From NCBI RefSeq assembly GCF_946187725.1, contig NZ_CAMHSK010000011.1, forward strand, positions 21,254 through 85,253: 64,000 nt of DNA. Reading direction: 5' to 3'. Source of the stretch: an uncultured Treponema sp. GTDB taxonomy: Bacteria > Spirochaetota > Spirochaetia > Treponematales > Treponemataceae. Numbering within the stretch: the first letter of the stretch is position 1; every line of letters begins with the position of its first letter. The translations under genes were made by a program, and so were the position numbers. Positions 48,814-57,830 of this stretch are shown one piece after another. The notes beneath the pieces are model-generated. The model saw nothing but the letters and a program-made list of their open reading frames with translations, was not told where the DNA came from and made no database searches.

Positions 48814-51612
48814 TTATTTCAAGAGTTCCGCAATATCTTTTCGACCCCAGCGGCTGGCCATGTCTGATGCGGTTTCGCCGGAGATATTTTTTGCGTTTTT
48901 GTCGAGTTTCATTGCCACAAGATGCTCAACGATTTCTCTGTCAGCGGTTCGTGCCGCATAATGAAGGATTCCGTCTCCCTGGCGGTCAGATTTCGTACTG
49001 TTGTACTTTACTATTGCATCCAAAAGTTCCATGTTTTTTGTCTGGAACACTGCGGTCAGGGCATTTTCACCGGTCGTTGTCGAAATGTACGGGTCTGCTC
49101 CGTATTCAAGAAGCACGAGAGCCTGAGCCTTTTCGTTGGCGGCAACGGCTTCGTTCAAGGCAGTCAAGCCCTTTCCGTTTCGCTGGCTTGCAGGATATCC
49201 CATGTTCAAAAGCTGCATCAAGGTCTTTTTATCTGCATGGCGTTGAACCGCAATATGAATCGGGGTGTTTCCGTCCGAATCAGAGATTGAAAGATTGCTT
49301 CCCAAAACGGCCTGCACAACTGCGATGTCAGATTTCAAAACGAGTGAGAACGGCGAATCACCGGCGGCATCACGAGTCAGAGGATTTCCGCCCGCTTTTC
49401 GAATCATATTGATTATTCCGATGTTTCCTGTAAGGGCGGCCTCGTGATATGCGTTTCGGCCTGACATTTCCTGAACCTGAATGTTCGCATTGTAACTTAA
49501 AAGAAGGCGAACCATATCATCATTGCTGCTCGAAATTGCGTCCATGAGAACGGTGCGTCCAGTCGCATCCGTTGCGTTGATGTCGGCACCACTTCGAATC
49601 AAAAGAACGGCCATGTCTTTTTTGGCAGAACGGCATGCATCACTCAAAGCTGTCTTTCCGCTGAAATTCTGAGCATCAACATCAACTCCGAGAGCAATCA
49701 AGGTTTTGGCTGTGTTGAATCCGTTCCATTTGACAGCGGCATGGAGAGGTGTGTTTCCAAGATTGTCACGACCGAGCTTGTCTTTTGAATCAAGGACAAG
49801 ACCATTTGAAACGAGCACATTGATTGTCGAAGGGCTGTCATCTCCGCCTTTGACGGCCGAATAAATTGCGCTTTCACCGTTTCCGTTTTGAGCCTGAAGT
49901 TTTGCGCCTTTCTGAATCAGCGTAATAATCGCATTGTTCAAGTGCCATTCAGCTGCATAATGAAGAGGGGTGTTTCCGCTTCCGTCAGTTGAATTGAGAG
50001 TCTTTGAATTAATCAGCCAGTCCTGAACTTCACCGCCGCGAGTCAAAGCAAGTCTGAGCGGAGAGTTATTCTGTGTGTTTGTCGCGAAAATGTCTGCATT
50101 CTTTTCAAGGAGCAAATCGCCCGCATCACGACGGTTTTTCTGCACGCACATAAAGAGCACTGAATCACCGTTTTTGTTTCGTGCGTTTACATCAGAACCT
50201 GCATCCACGAGATAGCGGATATACTCAATCGGTGCGTCCTTGCTGATTGCAATATGAAGGGCCGTATTTCCGCTTGAATCAGTTGACGCAATGTTATGTG
50301 AAGAAATCAGGGTTTCGAGCATTTTTCTTGAATCAGATTCAAGGGCTTTCGTAATCGGCGTGTTTCCTTCCATATCTTGTGCGTAGATGTCAGCGCCGTT
50401 CTGAGAGAAATATTTTACCTGCTCAGGATGGCCGGTCTCAATCGCAAGAAAAAGAGGTGTCGCGCCCTGCTTATTGCGTTCGTTTATGAGAGCTCCGTTT
50501 CCAACGAGAAGGGAAAGCGTATTGACTGGAGCATTTGCCATTGTAGCAACATGAAGAACCGTATCACCGTACATGTCTTTTTGTGTAACGCTGGCCTTAT
50601 ATTTCAGCAGAAGAGGGTAAATTTTATCCTGAGCTTCGACCGGAATAATAAGAAGAATCGGGGTTTTTCCAATTGAATCAGTTGCATTGACTTTGGCACC
50701 CTTTGCAAGAAGAAGCCTTGCGATGTCTACACGGCCATAACGGACGGCTTCATGCAGAGGCGTTGCACCGGAAATGTCCTGAGCCGCAAGAATGTCCGCA
50801 GTGCGCACCGAAGTCTGTTCACCCAAAATGTAATCGACTATGCCTGTGTGACCGTCAATTGTCGCAATGTGGAGAGGAGTCTGACCGTCGTTAAAACGAA
50901 GAATCATGTTGTGGGTTCGAACGGCATCCTCAAAGTAAGCATAATCGCCGCGAACAGGTTTTGCCCCTGCCAGAAGAAGTTTTGCTGCGATTCTGACTGC
51001 GGCAGAGTTATCAGCACTTTTGAAGGCAAGGTCCAGAGGAGAAAGGCCGTAATTGTCACGGACAGAAAGAGGCGCACCAACCTGAATGCATCGGTCAATT
51101 GCCTTTTCATCACGAGTTTTCACGAAATAATGAACGATTGATTCACCGTCAACATCACGAATTTTGCCAGTCTGAGCGGTAATCATTGCGTCATACCATT
51201 CAGGGCCTTTTTCGAGCGCGATTTCAAGAGCAGTGTTTTCTTCTGCGTCCTTTGCGAAAATATCACCATGAACGATTGCAAGCACTTTTGCAGCGTCAAT
51301 TGCATCGTTTTTGATAGCGACATGAAGGGCTGTATCTCCGTCATTGTTTCTGATTTCAGTGTTTGCGCCCTTGATGATAAGAAAACTGACCAAATCAGCT
51401 TCGTTTACACAGGCTGCGACATGAAGGGCCGTGTCTCCGTTTTCATCAGCGGCATTTATATCAGTTTTAGTCTTGAAGATTTCCTTAGCTTCATCGTAAC
51501 GCCCCTGAATAATAAGTTCCTGAATTGTCGGCTGTTTTAAGACCGTATTCGAGCAAGCCGTAAGGACGATAGACAATGCAAAAATATGTAAGACTTTCAT
51601 AGCATTTCTCAT
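48814..51612 (-). CDS. Giant ankyrin-repeat lipoprotein
   Basis: About 932 aa. Signal MRNAMKVLHIFALSIVLTAC (lipidated Cys20), then roughly two dozen ankyrin repeats with the usual DxxGxTPLHxAxxxG pattern (DENGDTALHVAACVN, DISGATPLHEAVRYG, DGSGNTPLHYAAEW) to near the end (WGRKDIAELLK). A membrane-tethered protein-binding solenoid, probably facing the periplasm or outside. No enzymatic domain. ATG 51612 is chosen; 51600 is also possible. The stop lies one base from that of the convergent methylase gene. Confidence 0.87.
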   Translation of the reverse strand: MRNAMKVLHIFALSIVLTACSNTVLKQPTIQELIIQGRYDEAKEIFKTKTDINAADENGDTALHVAACVNEADLVSFLIIKGANTEIRNNDGDTALHVAIKNDAIDAAKVLAIVHGDIFAKDAEENTALEIALEKGPEWYDAMITAQTGKIRDVDGESIVHYFVKTRDEKAIDRCIQVGAPLSVRDNYGLSPLDLAFKSADNSAAVRIAAKLLLAGAKPVRGDYAYFEDAVRTHNMILRFNDGQTPLHIATIDGHTGIVDYILGEQTSVRTADILAAQDISGATPLHEAVRYGRVDIARLLLAKGAKVNATDSIGKTPILLIIPVEAQDKIYPLLLKYKASVTQKDMYGDTVLHVATMANAPVNTLSLLVGNGALINERNKQGATPLFLAIETGHPEQVKYFSQNGADIYAQDMEGNTPITKALESDSRKMLETLISSHNIASTDSSGNTALHIAISKDAPIEYIRYLVDAGSDVNARNKNGDSVLFMCVQKNRRDAGDLLLEKNADIFATNTQNNSPLRLALTRGGEVQDWLINSKTLNSTDGSGNTPLHYAAEWHLNNAIITLIQKGAKLQAQNGNGESAIYSAVKGGDDSPSTINVLVSNGLVLDSKDKLGRDNLGNTPLHAAVKWNGFNTAKTLIALGVDVDAQNFSGKTALSDACRSAKKDMAVLLIRSGADINATDATGRTVLMDAISSSNDDMVRLLLSYNANIQVQEMSGRNAYHEAALTGNIGIINMIRKAGGNPLTRDAAGDSPFSLVLKSDIAVVQAVLGSNLSISDSDGNTPIHIAVQRHADKKTLMQLLNMGYPASQRNGKGLTALNEAVAANEKAQALVLLEYGADPYISTTTGENALTAVFQTKNMELLDAIVKYNSTKSDRQGDGILHYAARTADREIVEHLVAMKLDKNAKNISGETASDMASRWGRKDIAELLK

Positions 51613-51770
51613 AATCAGTTTTTCTCCCACTAAAACTTTTTCTTCCTTGTTTTTCCTTATGAGTATCGGAATTTTTGGAGAGGATTTTAACCACAGAATA
51701 GAATTTTCGATCGAATGTAGAGTTTTATATCGTGTGGATTTTTTATGGATTTTTGGTTATATTGTTTTTA

Positions 51771-51886
51771 GGAGGCATGATAAAAATTACATCCGTGTAA
51801 TTTTTATCACGGCCAAGTTTCTGCCATTGGCAGAAACTTGCGAATTCGTTGCTTCCGTGCAACGCCGCTAACGCGGACTTTTTAAA
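51771..51886 (+). promoter_or_regulatory. Structured 5' leader of the BI-1 family gene
   Basis: Same design as 41216-41329. Shine-Dalgarno plus 7-codon ORF; stem 1 of 13 bp (arms 51778-51790 and 51797-51809, apex ATCCGT); CACGGC linker; stem 2 with CAAGTTTCTGCC arms (51814-51840); GTTGC/GCAAC (51848-51863); CCGC/GCGG (51865-51876); then AAAGGAGG and ATG 51898. Stem differences from the porin leader are matched on both arms. Confidence 0.65.
51777..51800 (+). CDS. Seven-codon leader ORF upstream of the BI-1 gene (uORF)
   Basis: ATG after a perfect GGAGG, reading MIKITSV then TAA, within stem 1. Counterpart of MKNLTSM at 41300-41323. Confidence 0.4.
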   Translation: MIKITSV

Positions 51887-51897
51887 GGAGGATTTCA

Positions 51898-52623
51898 ATG
51901 GAACGCACAATTTCTGCAGTTGAATCTGAAAAATCAAAATTTGTTACAAAAACTTACGCATGGATGGGACTCGCCCTCTTAATCAGTGCAGTCTCAGCTT
52001 TTACAACCGCAATCAAAATCTATGACGATGCAGGTCTTTCTGCTTTCGGGCAGTTTCTTTACGGCAACCGAATGATGGGCTTCTGGATTTTCGTCATCGC
52101 GGAAATCGTTCTCGTATGGGGACTTTCTGCCGCAATCCGCAAAATCTCTCTCGGAACGGCAATTATCGGCTTCCTCGCCTACTCGGTCTTAAACGGAATC
52201 ACACTTTCTTCTATATTCATTGTCTACAAAATCGAATCAATCGCAGTCGCTTTCGTGGCAACATCAGTTATGTTCTTTACCATGGCATTCTACGGTGCAA
52301 CGACCAAAAAGAATCTCGCAACTCTCGGCAAATACATGATGATGGCACTCATCGGAATCATCGTCGTCTCGCTGCTTGAATTCATCATGTTCAGGTTCTT
52401 CAGCCTCAACACAAGCATCCTCGACCTTCTGATTGGAGTCGCAACTGTCATCGTATTCACAGGTCTTACCGCCTACGATTCACAAAAACTCCTCAAAGTC
52501 GCACAGCACTCAAACGGCAACGAAGACTGGCAGAAAGTTTCTGTCATGGCAGCCCTTGAGCTTTATCTCGACTTCATCAATCTCTTCCTTGCACTTTTAA
52601 GGATTTTCGGCCGCAAAAAATAA
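51898..52623 (+). CDS. Bax inhibitor-1 / YccA family membrane protein
   Basis: A 241-aa protein with seven helices and the family pattern: KTYAWMGLALLISAVSAF near the start, LNGITLSSIFIVYKIESIA, MFFTMAFYGATTKKNLATLG and the C-terminal TAYDSQKLLKV plus ALELYLDFINLFLALLRIFG, which holds the conserved Asp pair. Relatives act as Ca2+/H+ leak channels or modulate FtsH proteolysis. AAAGGAGG site. The ABC exporter pair begins 16 bases downstream and may share its transcript. Confidence 0.88.
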   Translation: MERTISAVESEKSKFVTKTYAWMGLALLISAVSAFTTAIKIYDDAGLSAFGQFLYGNRMMGFWIFVIAEIVLVWGLSAAIRKISLGTAIIGFLAYSVLNGITLSSIFIVYKIESIAVAFVATSVMFFTMAFYGATTKKNLATLGKYMMMALIGIIVVSLLEFIMFRFFSLNTSILDLLIGVATVIVFTGLTAYDSQKLLKVAQHSNGNEDWQKVSVMAALELYLDFINLFLALLRIFGRKK

Positions 52624-52639
52624 ACCGCACACGAATCAA

Positions 52640-54454
52640 ATGACACTTGTCAAAAAAATCACATTGGGCATGGAAAAACGCTACTGGCTTTGTACAGCCA
52701 CTTCCCCGCTTTTCATGCTCGGTGAAGTCATAATGGAAACAAGCATTCCGCTCGTCATGGCGCGCCTCGTCGATATCGGAATCAAAAATTCCGACTCAGG
52801 CTATGTAATCCGCCATGGACTTCTGATGATTTTAATGGCAAGTTTTTCCCTCTTCTGCGGCTCAATGTGCGGAAGAATTTCTTCAATAGCCGCGTTCGGC
52901 TTTTCCAAAAATCTCCGGCAAAAACTATTCAGCAAAGTCCTCTCGTTTTCTTTTTCAGACATGGACAAATTCGGCACCGATACTCTGGTCACGCGTCTCA
53001 CAAGCGATGTCACGAACCTTCAGAACATGTATCAGAATATCATCAGAACTGCGGTGCGCTCACCCGTCATGCTCGTTTTCGGCACAATCATGGCCTTTTC
53101 AATCAACTCAAAGCTGGCACTCATTTTCTTCATCGTGATTCCAGTTCTTGCCGCAATTTTAATCGCAATCGTCATTTGCGTTTACCCGCGCTTTCAGGCA
53201 ATGCTTAAAAAATACGATATGCTCAACCGCGTGGTACAAGAAAACCTGATTGCAATCCGCGTGGTCAAATCCTTCGTGCGCGGCGAGCATGAAAACGCCA
53301 AATTCGATCAGATTGCAGACGACTTGCAGAAAACTCAGATGGGCGCCGAAAAAATCGTAATTCTGAACTTGCCGGTCATGCACCTGATGATTTATGCCTG
53401 CTTAACGAGCGCGCTCTGGTTCGGCGGAAATATGGTCATAACCAGCCGCATGCTTCCCGGTCAGCTAATCAGTTTTCTCTCTTATATCACGCAAATTTTA
53501 ATGTCTCTCATGATGCTTTCAAGGCTCTTCGTCATGTTCATTTTGAGCCGCACTTCCCTTTCACGAATCATGGAAGTTTTAAGCCTCGGCGACAGTCAAA
53601 AAATTCAAAATAAGGAGGGGAAAGCCTTCCCCTACGCCTCATCTAAAGAATCGGCTACCCTTTCTCCTAAGGTTGAGACCTTAATATCCCCGTCGGTCGA
53701 AGAAGCGTGTTCATCTGTGCCGGACATTGAGTTCTCTCATGTGACATTTTCTTACGACGGTCGGCTTGAGCATGCCGTTCTCACAGACATCAATCTTCTG
53801 ATTCCAAAAGGAAGCACGGTCGGAATTCTGGGCGGAACAGGCTCTTCAAAATCAACTCTCGTTCACCTGATTCCAGCCCTCTACGAAGCCACCCAGGGAA
53901 GCGTTCTCGTAGGCGGAAAAGATGTCCGTGACTGGGACTTAACCGCACTCCGTCAGAAGATTGGCTTTGTCTTACAGAAAAATGTGCTTTTTTCAGGCAC
54001 AATCGCGGAAAATCTTCGCTGGGGCAACGAGAATGCAAGCGATGAAGATTTAATCGAAGCATGCCGTGCCGCAGATGCAGATTCCTTTATCTCGTCATTT
54101 CCATCCGGCTATCAGACCGACCTTTCGCAAGGTGGCATAAATCTTTCGGGCGGGCAAAAACAGCGTCTTTGCATTGCCCGCGCCCTCGTCAAAAAACCTG
54201 AAATCATGATTCTCGATGACTCGACAAGTGCCGTTGACAGTGCCACTGAGCGCCGAATCCGAACCGCACTCCGCACATGCCTTCCCGCCACGACAAAAAT
54301 CATAATTGCGCAGAGAATCGCTTCCGTTCAGGACGCAGATTTTATCGTCGTGCTAGAAGGCGGCAAAATCAACGGAAAAGGCACGCACAATGAGCTTATG
54401 AAAAACAACACAATCTACCGAGAAGTCTACGAATCCCAAATGAGCGAAAACTGA
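52640..54454 (+). CDS. ABC exporter subunit with degenerate ATP site
   Basis: A 604-aa half-transporter: six helices (about 1-310) and an NBD (about 365-600). Walker A is GGTGSSKST, with Ser in place of the second Gly; the signature LSGGQKQR is intact; Walker B is IMILDDSTSAVD, with Asp replacing the catalytic Glu. That marks the degenerate site of a heterodimeric exporter (TM287/288 or BmrCD type), the partner being the next gene. A stretch of about 40 residues in the TMD-NBD linker (about 325-365) is encoded partly by a GGGGAAAGCCTTCCCC repeat element in frame. No Shine-Dalgarno; probably coupled to the BI-1 gene. Confidence 0.88.
   Translation: MTLVKKITLGMEKRYWLCTATSPLFMLGEVIMETSIPLVMARLVDIGIKNSDSGYVIRHGLLMILMASFSLFCGSMCGRISSIAAFGFSKNLRQKLFSKVLSFSFSDMDKFGTDTLVTRLTSDVTNLQNMYQNIIRTAVRSPVMLVFGTIMAFSINSKLALIFFIVIPVLAAILIAIVICVYPRFQAMLKKYDMLNRVVQENLIAIRVVKSFVRGEHENAKFDQIADDLQKTQMGAEKIVILNLPVMHLMIYACLTSALWFGGNMVITSRMLPGQLISFLSYITQILMSLMMLSRLFVMFILSRTSLSRIMEVLSLGDSQKIQNKEGKAFPYASSKESATLSPKVETLISPSVEEACSSVPDIEFSHVTFSYDGRLEHAVLTDINLLIPKGSTVGILGGTGSSKSTLVHLIPALYEATQGSVLVGGKDVRDWDLTALRQKIGFVLQKNVLFSGTIAENLRWGNENASDEDLIEACRAADADSFISSFPSGYQTDLSQGGINLSGGQKQRLCIARALVKKPEIMILDDSTSAVDSATERRIRTALRTCLPATTKIIIAQRIASVQDADFIVVLEGGKINGKGTHNELMKNNTIYREVYESQMSEN
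53618..53715. repeat. In-gene copy of the GGGGAAAGCCTTCCCC repeat
   Basis: GAGGGGAAAGCCTTCCCCTACG at about 53617 followed by low-similarity sequence, inside the linker of the ABC exporter. The palindrome also opens the repeat at 23240. Confidence 0.55.
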
Positions 54455-54496
54455 ATGACGAGTTTTTTTTTATTATGCGTATTTATCTTCCTATGT

Positions 54497-54502
54497 TATA
54501 AT
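54497..54502 (+). promoter_or_regulatory. -10 box ahead of the second ABC half-gene
   Basis: TATAAT, then CTCCGT, then an ATG at 54509 that opens a six-codon frame (MRYTKL, stop). The spacing equals the leaderless set. It may instead give a leader of about 75 bases for the gene at 54581. Confidence 0.4.
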
Positions 54503-54580
54503 CTCCGTATGAGATATACCAAGCTATAACAATGCTTAAAATCTGTTTATAGCAACGGTTGCATAAAAAAGCAGGAAATC

Positions 54581-56371
54581 ATGCCGCCACCAAAAATGCG
54601 CGGAACTCAAAAACCGCGCCACGCAAAAAAAACAATAGTCCGTCTCATCTCGTACATGGGAAAATTCAAAATTCTTTGGGTTTTCGTGTTTCTGTTTGTA
54701 GTTATCGCAGCCCTTGCGGAAGTTGCCGGTGCTTACCTGCTCAAACCTACAATCAACGATTACATTCTGCCTCTCATCGGCAAAGAAAATCCTGATTTGT
54801 CGGGATTCCGTCAGCTTATTCTCACAATGATTACAGTTTATGTTCTCGGTGCATTAAGCTCCTATGGGTCTGAGCGGATTCTGATTTTCATTTCAACACG
54901 AACGCTGTGCAACATTCGAAAAGACTTGTTTCATCACATGGAAAAACTGCCGCTCAAATACTATGACAGCCATCAGCATGGAGTCCTGATGTCGCTTTAC
55001 ACGAACGACACCGACACTTTGCGGGAAATGTTCAGCATGAGCGTTCCTCAGCTTTTCTCAACTTTCTTCCAGGTCTCACTCATTTTCATAATGATGCTGA
55101 TTTTAAGCATTCCACTCACTTTTCTTATTCTTTTCACAATCGCCTTGATAATGCTCGTTTCGGCAAAAATAGGCAAACGCTCTGCTCTCGCTTTCAGACG
55201 ACAGCAGGACAATATCGGGAAAGTCAACGGTTATATCGAAGAACTGATGGAAGGTCAGCGCGTCGTAAAAGTCTTTACGCACGAAAACGAAGCAATGGCC
55301 CGATTTAACGAATTGAACGAGGATTTACGCAAGGCCGGAACAAGTGCGATGAGCTATGTTTCTGTTCTGGGACCGTTGATGAACAATCTGAGTCACATTC
55401 AGTATGCGCTTACGGCAATCGCGGGTTCATTTCTTGTAATAGGCGGATTTTCTGATGTAGGAACAATCGCAAGCTTTTTGCAGTCCACGCGCTCTTTCTC
55501 GCGACCACTCACACAGGTCAGCCAGCAATTCAATTCCGTCCTGAACGCACTGGCAGGAGCCGAACGAATTTTTGCCGCTATCGATGAAAAAATCGAGGAT
55601 GATGATGGAAAGATTGAGCTTGGCAAAAACATCCGGGGCGAATTCATCTTCAAAAATGTCAATTTCTCTTATGAAAAAGGAAATCCGGTCTTAAAAAATA
55701 TCTCGCTTCATGCAAAGCCCGGAGAGAAAATTGCGCTTGTCGGTTCCACCGGTTCAGGAAAAACAACAATCACAAATCTGCTTACAAGATTTTACGATAT
55801 TGATGATGTTGAGGGCGAAATCACTTTCGATGGCATTCCGCTCAAACAAATCAAAAAGGATTCGCTCCGTCATTCGCTTGGAATGGTTTTGCAGGACACG
55901 CATCTTTTTACTGGAACGATTTATGACAATATTCGCTACGGAAATTTGAATGCAGACAGGCAGCAGATAATTGAAGCCGCAAAACTCTCTAATGCAGACT
56001 ATTTTATCCGCCATCTTTCTGACGGATACGAAACTGTCATCACTGGTGACGGCTCAAGTCTTAGCGCAGGACAACGCCAACTGCTTGCGATTGCACGGGC
56101 TGCCGTTGCAAATCCGCCAGTGCTGATTCTTGATGAAGCGACCAGTTCGATTGATACGCGTACGGAACGGCTCATTCAGCAAGGCATGGATGCCCTGATG
56201 AAAGGCAGAACGGTCTTTGTAATCGCGCATAGATTAAGCACCGTCCGAAATGCAGATGAAATTCTTGTTTTGGAAAAAGGCAATATCATTGAACGAGGAA
56301 ATCACGATGAATTGATGAAAAAACAGGGCCGCTATTATGATTTGTATATGGGCTCGTTCAAACTTGAATAA
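54581..56371 (+). CDS. ABC exporter subunit with canonical ATP site
   Basis: A 596-aa half-transporter: a basic N-terminus, helices from about residue 30, and an NBD with Walker A GSTGSGKTT, signature LSAGQRQL, Walker B VLILDEATSSID and switch His in VIAHRLST. With the preceding gene it forms a heterodimer in which this subunit brings the catalytic Glu. Substrate unknown (drug, lipid or peptide). AGGA site; 126 bases separate it from the partner, with an internal promoter possible. Confidence 0.9.
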   Translation: MPPPKMRGTQKPRHAKKTIVRLISYMGKFKILWVFVFLFVVIAALAEVAGAYLLKPTINDYILPLIGKENPDLSGFRQLILTMITVYVLGALSSYGSERILIFISTRTLCNIRKDLFHHMEKLPLKYYDSHQHGVLMSLYTNDTDTLREMFSMSVPQLFSTFFQVSLIFIMMLILSIPLTFLILFTIALIMLVSAKIGKRSALAFRRQQDNIGKVNGYIEELMEGQRVVKVFTHENEAMARFNELNEDLRKAGTSAMSYVSVLGPLMNNLSHIQYALTAIAGSFLVIGGFSDVGTIASFLQSTRSFSRPLTQVSQQFNSVLNALAGAERIFAAIDEKIEDDDGKIELGKNIRGEFIFKNVNFSYEKGNPVLKNISLHAKPGEKIALVGSTGSGKTTITNLLTRFYDIDDVEGEITFDGIPLKQIKKDSLRHSLGMVLQDTHLFTGTIYDNIRYGNLNADRQQIIEAAKLSNADYFIRHLSDGYETVITGDGSSLSAGQRQLLAIARAAVANPPVLILDEATSSIDTRTERLIQQGMDALMKGRTVFVIAHRLSTVRNADEILVLEKGNIIERGNHDELMKKQGRYYDLYMGSFKLE

Positions 56372-56396
56372 TGCTGATTAGGCGCTCCATGATTCC

Positions 56397-57698
56397 CTAA
56401 GAATTCTCTTCATCCTCATAAATACGGAAGTCTTTCTTGCCAGCTTCTTTTACCGCGTAAAGGGCTTTGTCCGCCTGTTTGTAGAGGCTTTCTGAGAATC
56501 CGTTTGGAGAATATGCCATGCCAACGCTGACCGATACATTTTCCAAGCCTTCGATGTGGGCAAGACGCTCATTGATGAATTCAACTTTGTCGCTGACAAT
56601 TTTGAATCCTTCAGGCCGGAAATTCGTAAGGATGACGGCAAATTCATCACCGCCGATTCGGGCAACATAATCACCGTTGCGGAAAGTGTCTTTTAAAATC
56701 AAAGCAAGTTTTTTAAGGGCAATGTCACCGCCGTCATGACCGTAAGTGTCGTTTATATGTTTGAAATTATCGATATCAATCAGAAGAAGTGCCATGCACA
56801 TTTTCTCTTTTGCTGAATTTTCACAAATTTCTTCGTAAGCACGCCTGTTCAAAATTCCTGTCAGCGAATCATATTCGGCCTTTTTCAAAAGGCTTTGAGT
56901 TGTTCGCTCGCCGATTTCGTACATTTTGTTGTATGAGCGGGCAAAATTCTTGAATTCTTTAAGTCCGATTCCGCTGAGGGCATTTACGACCAGAAGAACA
57001 AGAATGAGGATTCTAAGGCGGTCAAGATTCTGCCCCAATTTTTCCGTATTTTCTTCAAGTTCATGCTTAATTTCTGTAGAAATTTCCCGGATTGTAATAA
57101 GACAGTTTTCGTTCAAGCGGATTTTATAAATGAAAAAGCCGTTACTGAAGATGTTCTTTATTGCAAGATTATGCCGTTCCTCGTTCGAAAGCTTTAAATC
57201 CCCCGGCTTTATTTTAATTTCACGAAGCCGGTCAGGAATTTCAGAATCATCATCATAGCAAAGACGCATATTGTATAATTCCATTTGAGTAAGACTGTCG
57301 GCCTGTTTCATCGCAATTTCCAGATGCTGCAATGCGACATCCTTATCAGAGCAGACGGCTTTAAGATTTTCGATTGCCTTTTTCTGGGAACGATTAACTT
57401 CAATTTCATCAATATAAGCGATTACAAATCGCTCATCATGATTTACGACGAACATTCTCGCCAAATCACTCAATTCATTCGCACTCGATTTTATTGTATC
57501 ACGGCTCTGTTCACAAACTACATAACGGTTAAGCGTTGCACGCGTTGCACGAAAGCTGACTGTCAAATTGTAAGAAATCAGAAGAATCAGAAAAAAAACG
57601 ATTACAGTAATTACAACTAAAACAGAACTCAATATGCTTAAATCTGAAGTTTTCTGCCTTTCAGTTTTTTTTGTTTCTTCATCATGAAAAACTTTCAT
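56397..57698 (-). CDS. Membrane-anchored GGDEF diguanylate cyclase
   Basis: A 433-aa protein: helix 1 (about 21-45), a periplasmic sensor (about 46-225), helix 2 (about 228-248), then a GGDEF domain (about 275-430). The active-site loop is RIGGDEFAVIL, with the c-di-GMP inhibitory site RNGD exactly five residues before GGDEF, so an active, product-inhibited enzyme is expected. Two in-gene strings NDTYGHDGGD and LTGILNRRAYE are the other GGDEF signatures. Signal unknown; c-di-GMP controls motility in spirochaetes. Confidence 0.9.
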   Translation of the reverse strand: MKVFHDEETKKTERQKTSDLSILSSVLVVITVIVFFLILLISYNLTVSFRATRATLNRYVVCEQSRDTIKSSANELSDLARMFVVNHDERFVIAYIDEIEVNRSQKKAIENLKAVCSDKDVALQHLEIAMKQADSLTQMELYNMRLCYDDDSEIPDRLREIKIKPGDLKLSNEERHNLAIKNIFSNGFFIYKIRLNENCLITIREISTEIKHELEENTEKLGQNLDRLRILILVLLVVNALSGIGLKEFKNFARSYNKMYEIGERTTQSLLKKAEYDSLTGILNRRAYEEICENSAKEKMCMALLLIDIDNFKHINDTYGHDGGDIALKKLALILKDTFRNGDYVARIGGDEFAVILTNFRPEGFKIVSDKVEFINERLAHIEGLENVSVSVGMAYSPNGFSESLYKQADKALYAVKEAGKKDFRIYEDEENS

Positions 57699-57830
57699 TA
57701 TTCTGCCTTATTTTTACTCTCTAATGGTATCTTTCAATTATAAGGCTGAAATTCTGATTTCGCAATGAAAAAATTCCTAAAATTTCCTGAAATAGCAGAC
57801 GAAAGTGCCGCACGATTTTCGCACTAAGCT

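Noticed and set aside
54509..54529. Six-codon frame MRYTKL behind a -10 box
   Set aside because: Too short and without a Shine-Dalgarno or a second copy to support it; recorded only as a promoter with uncertain leader.
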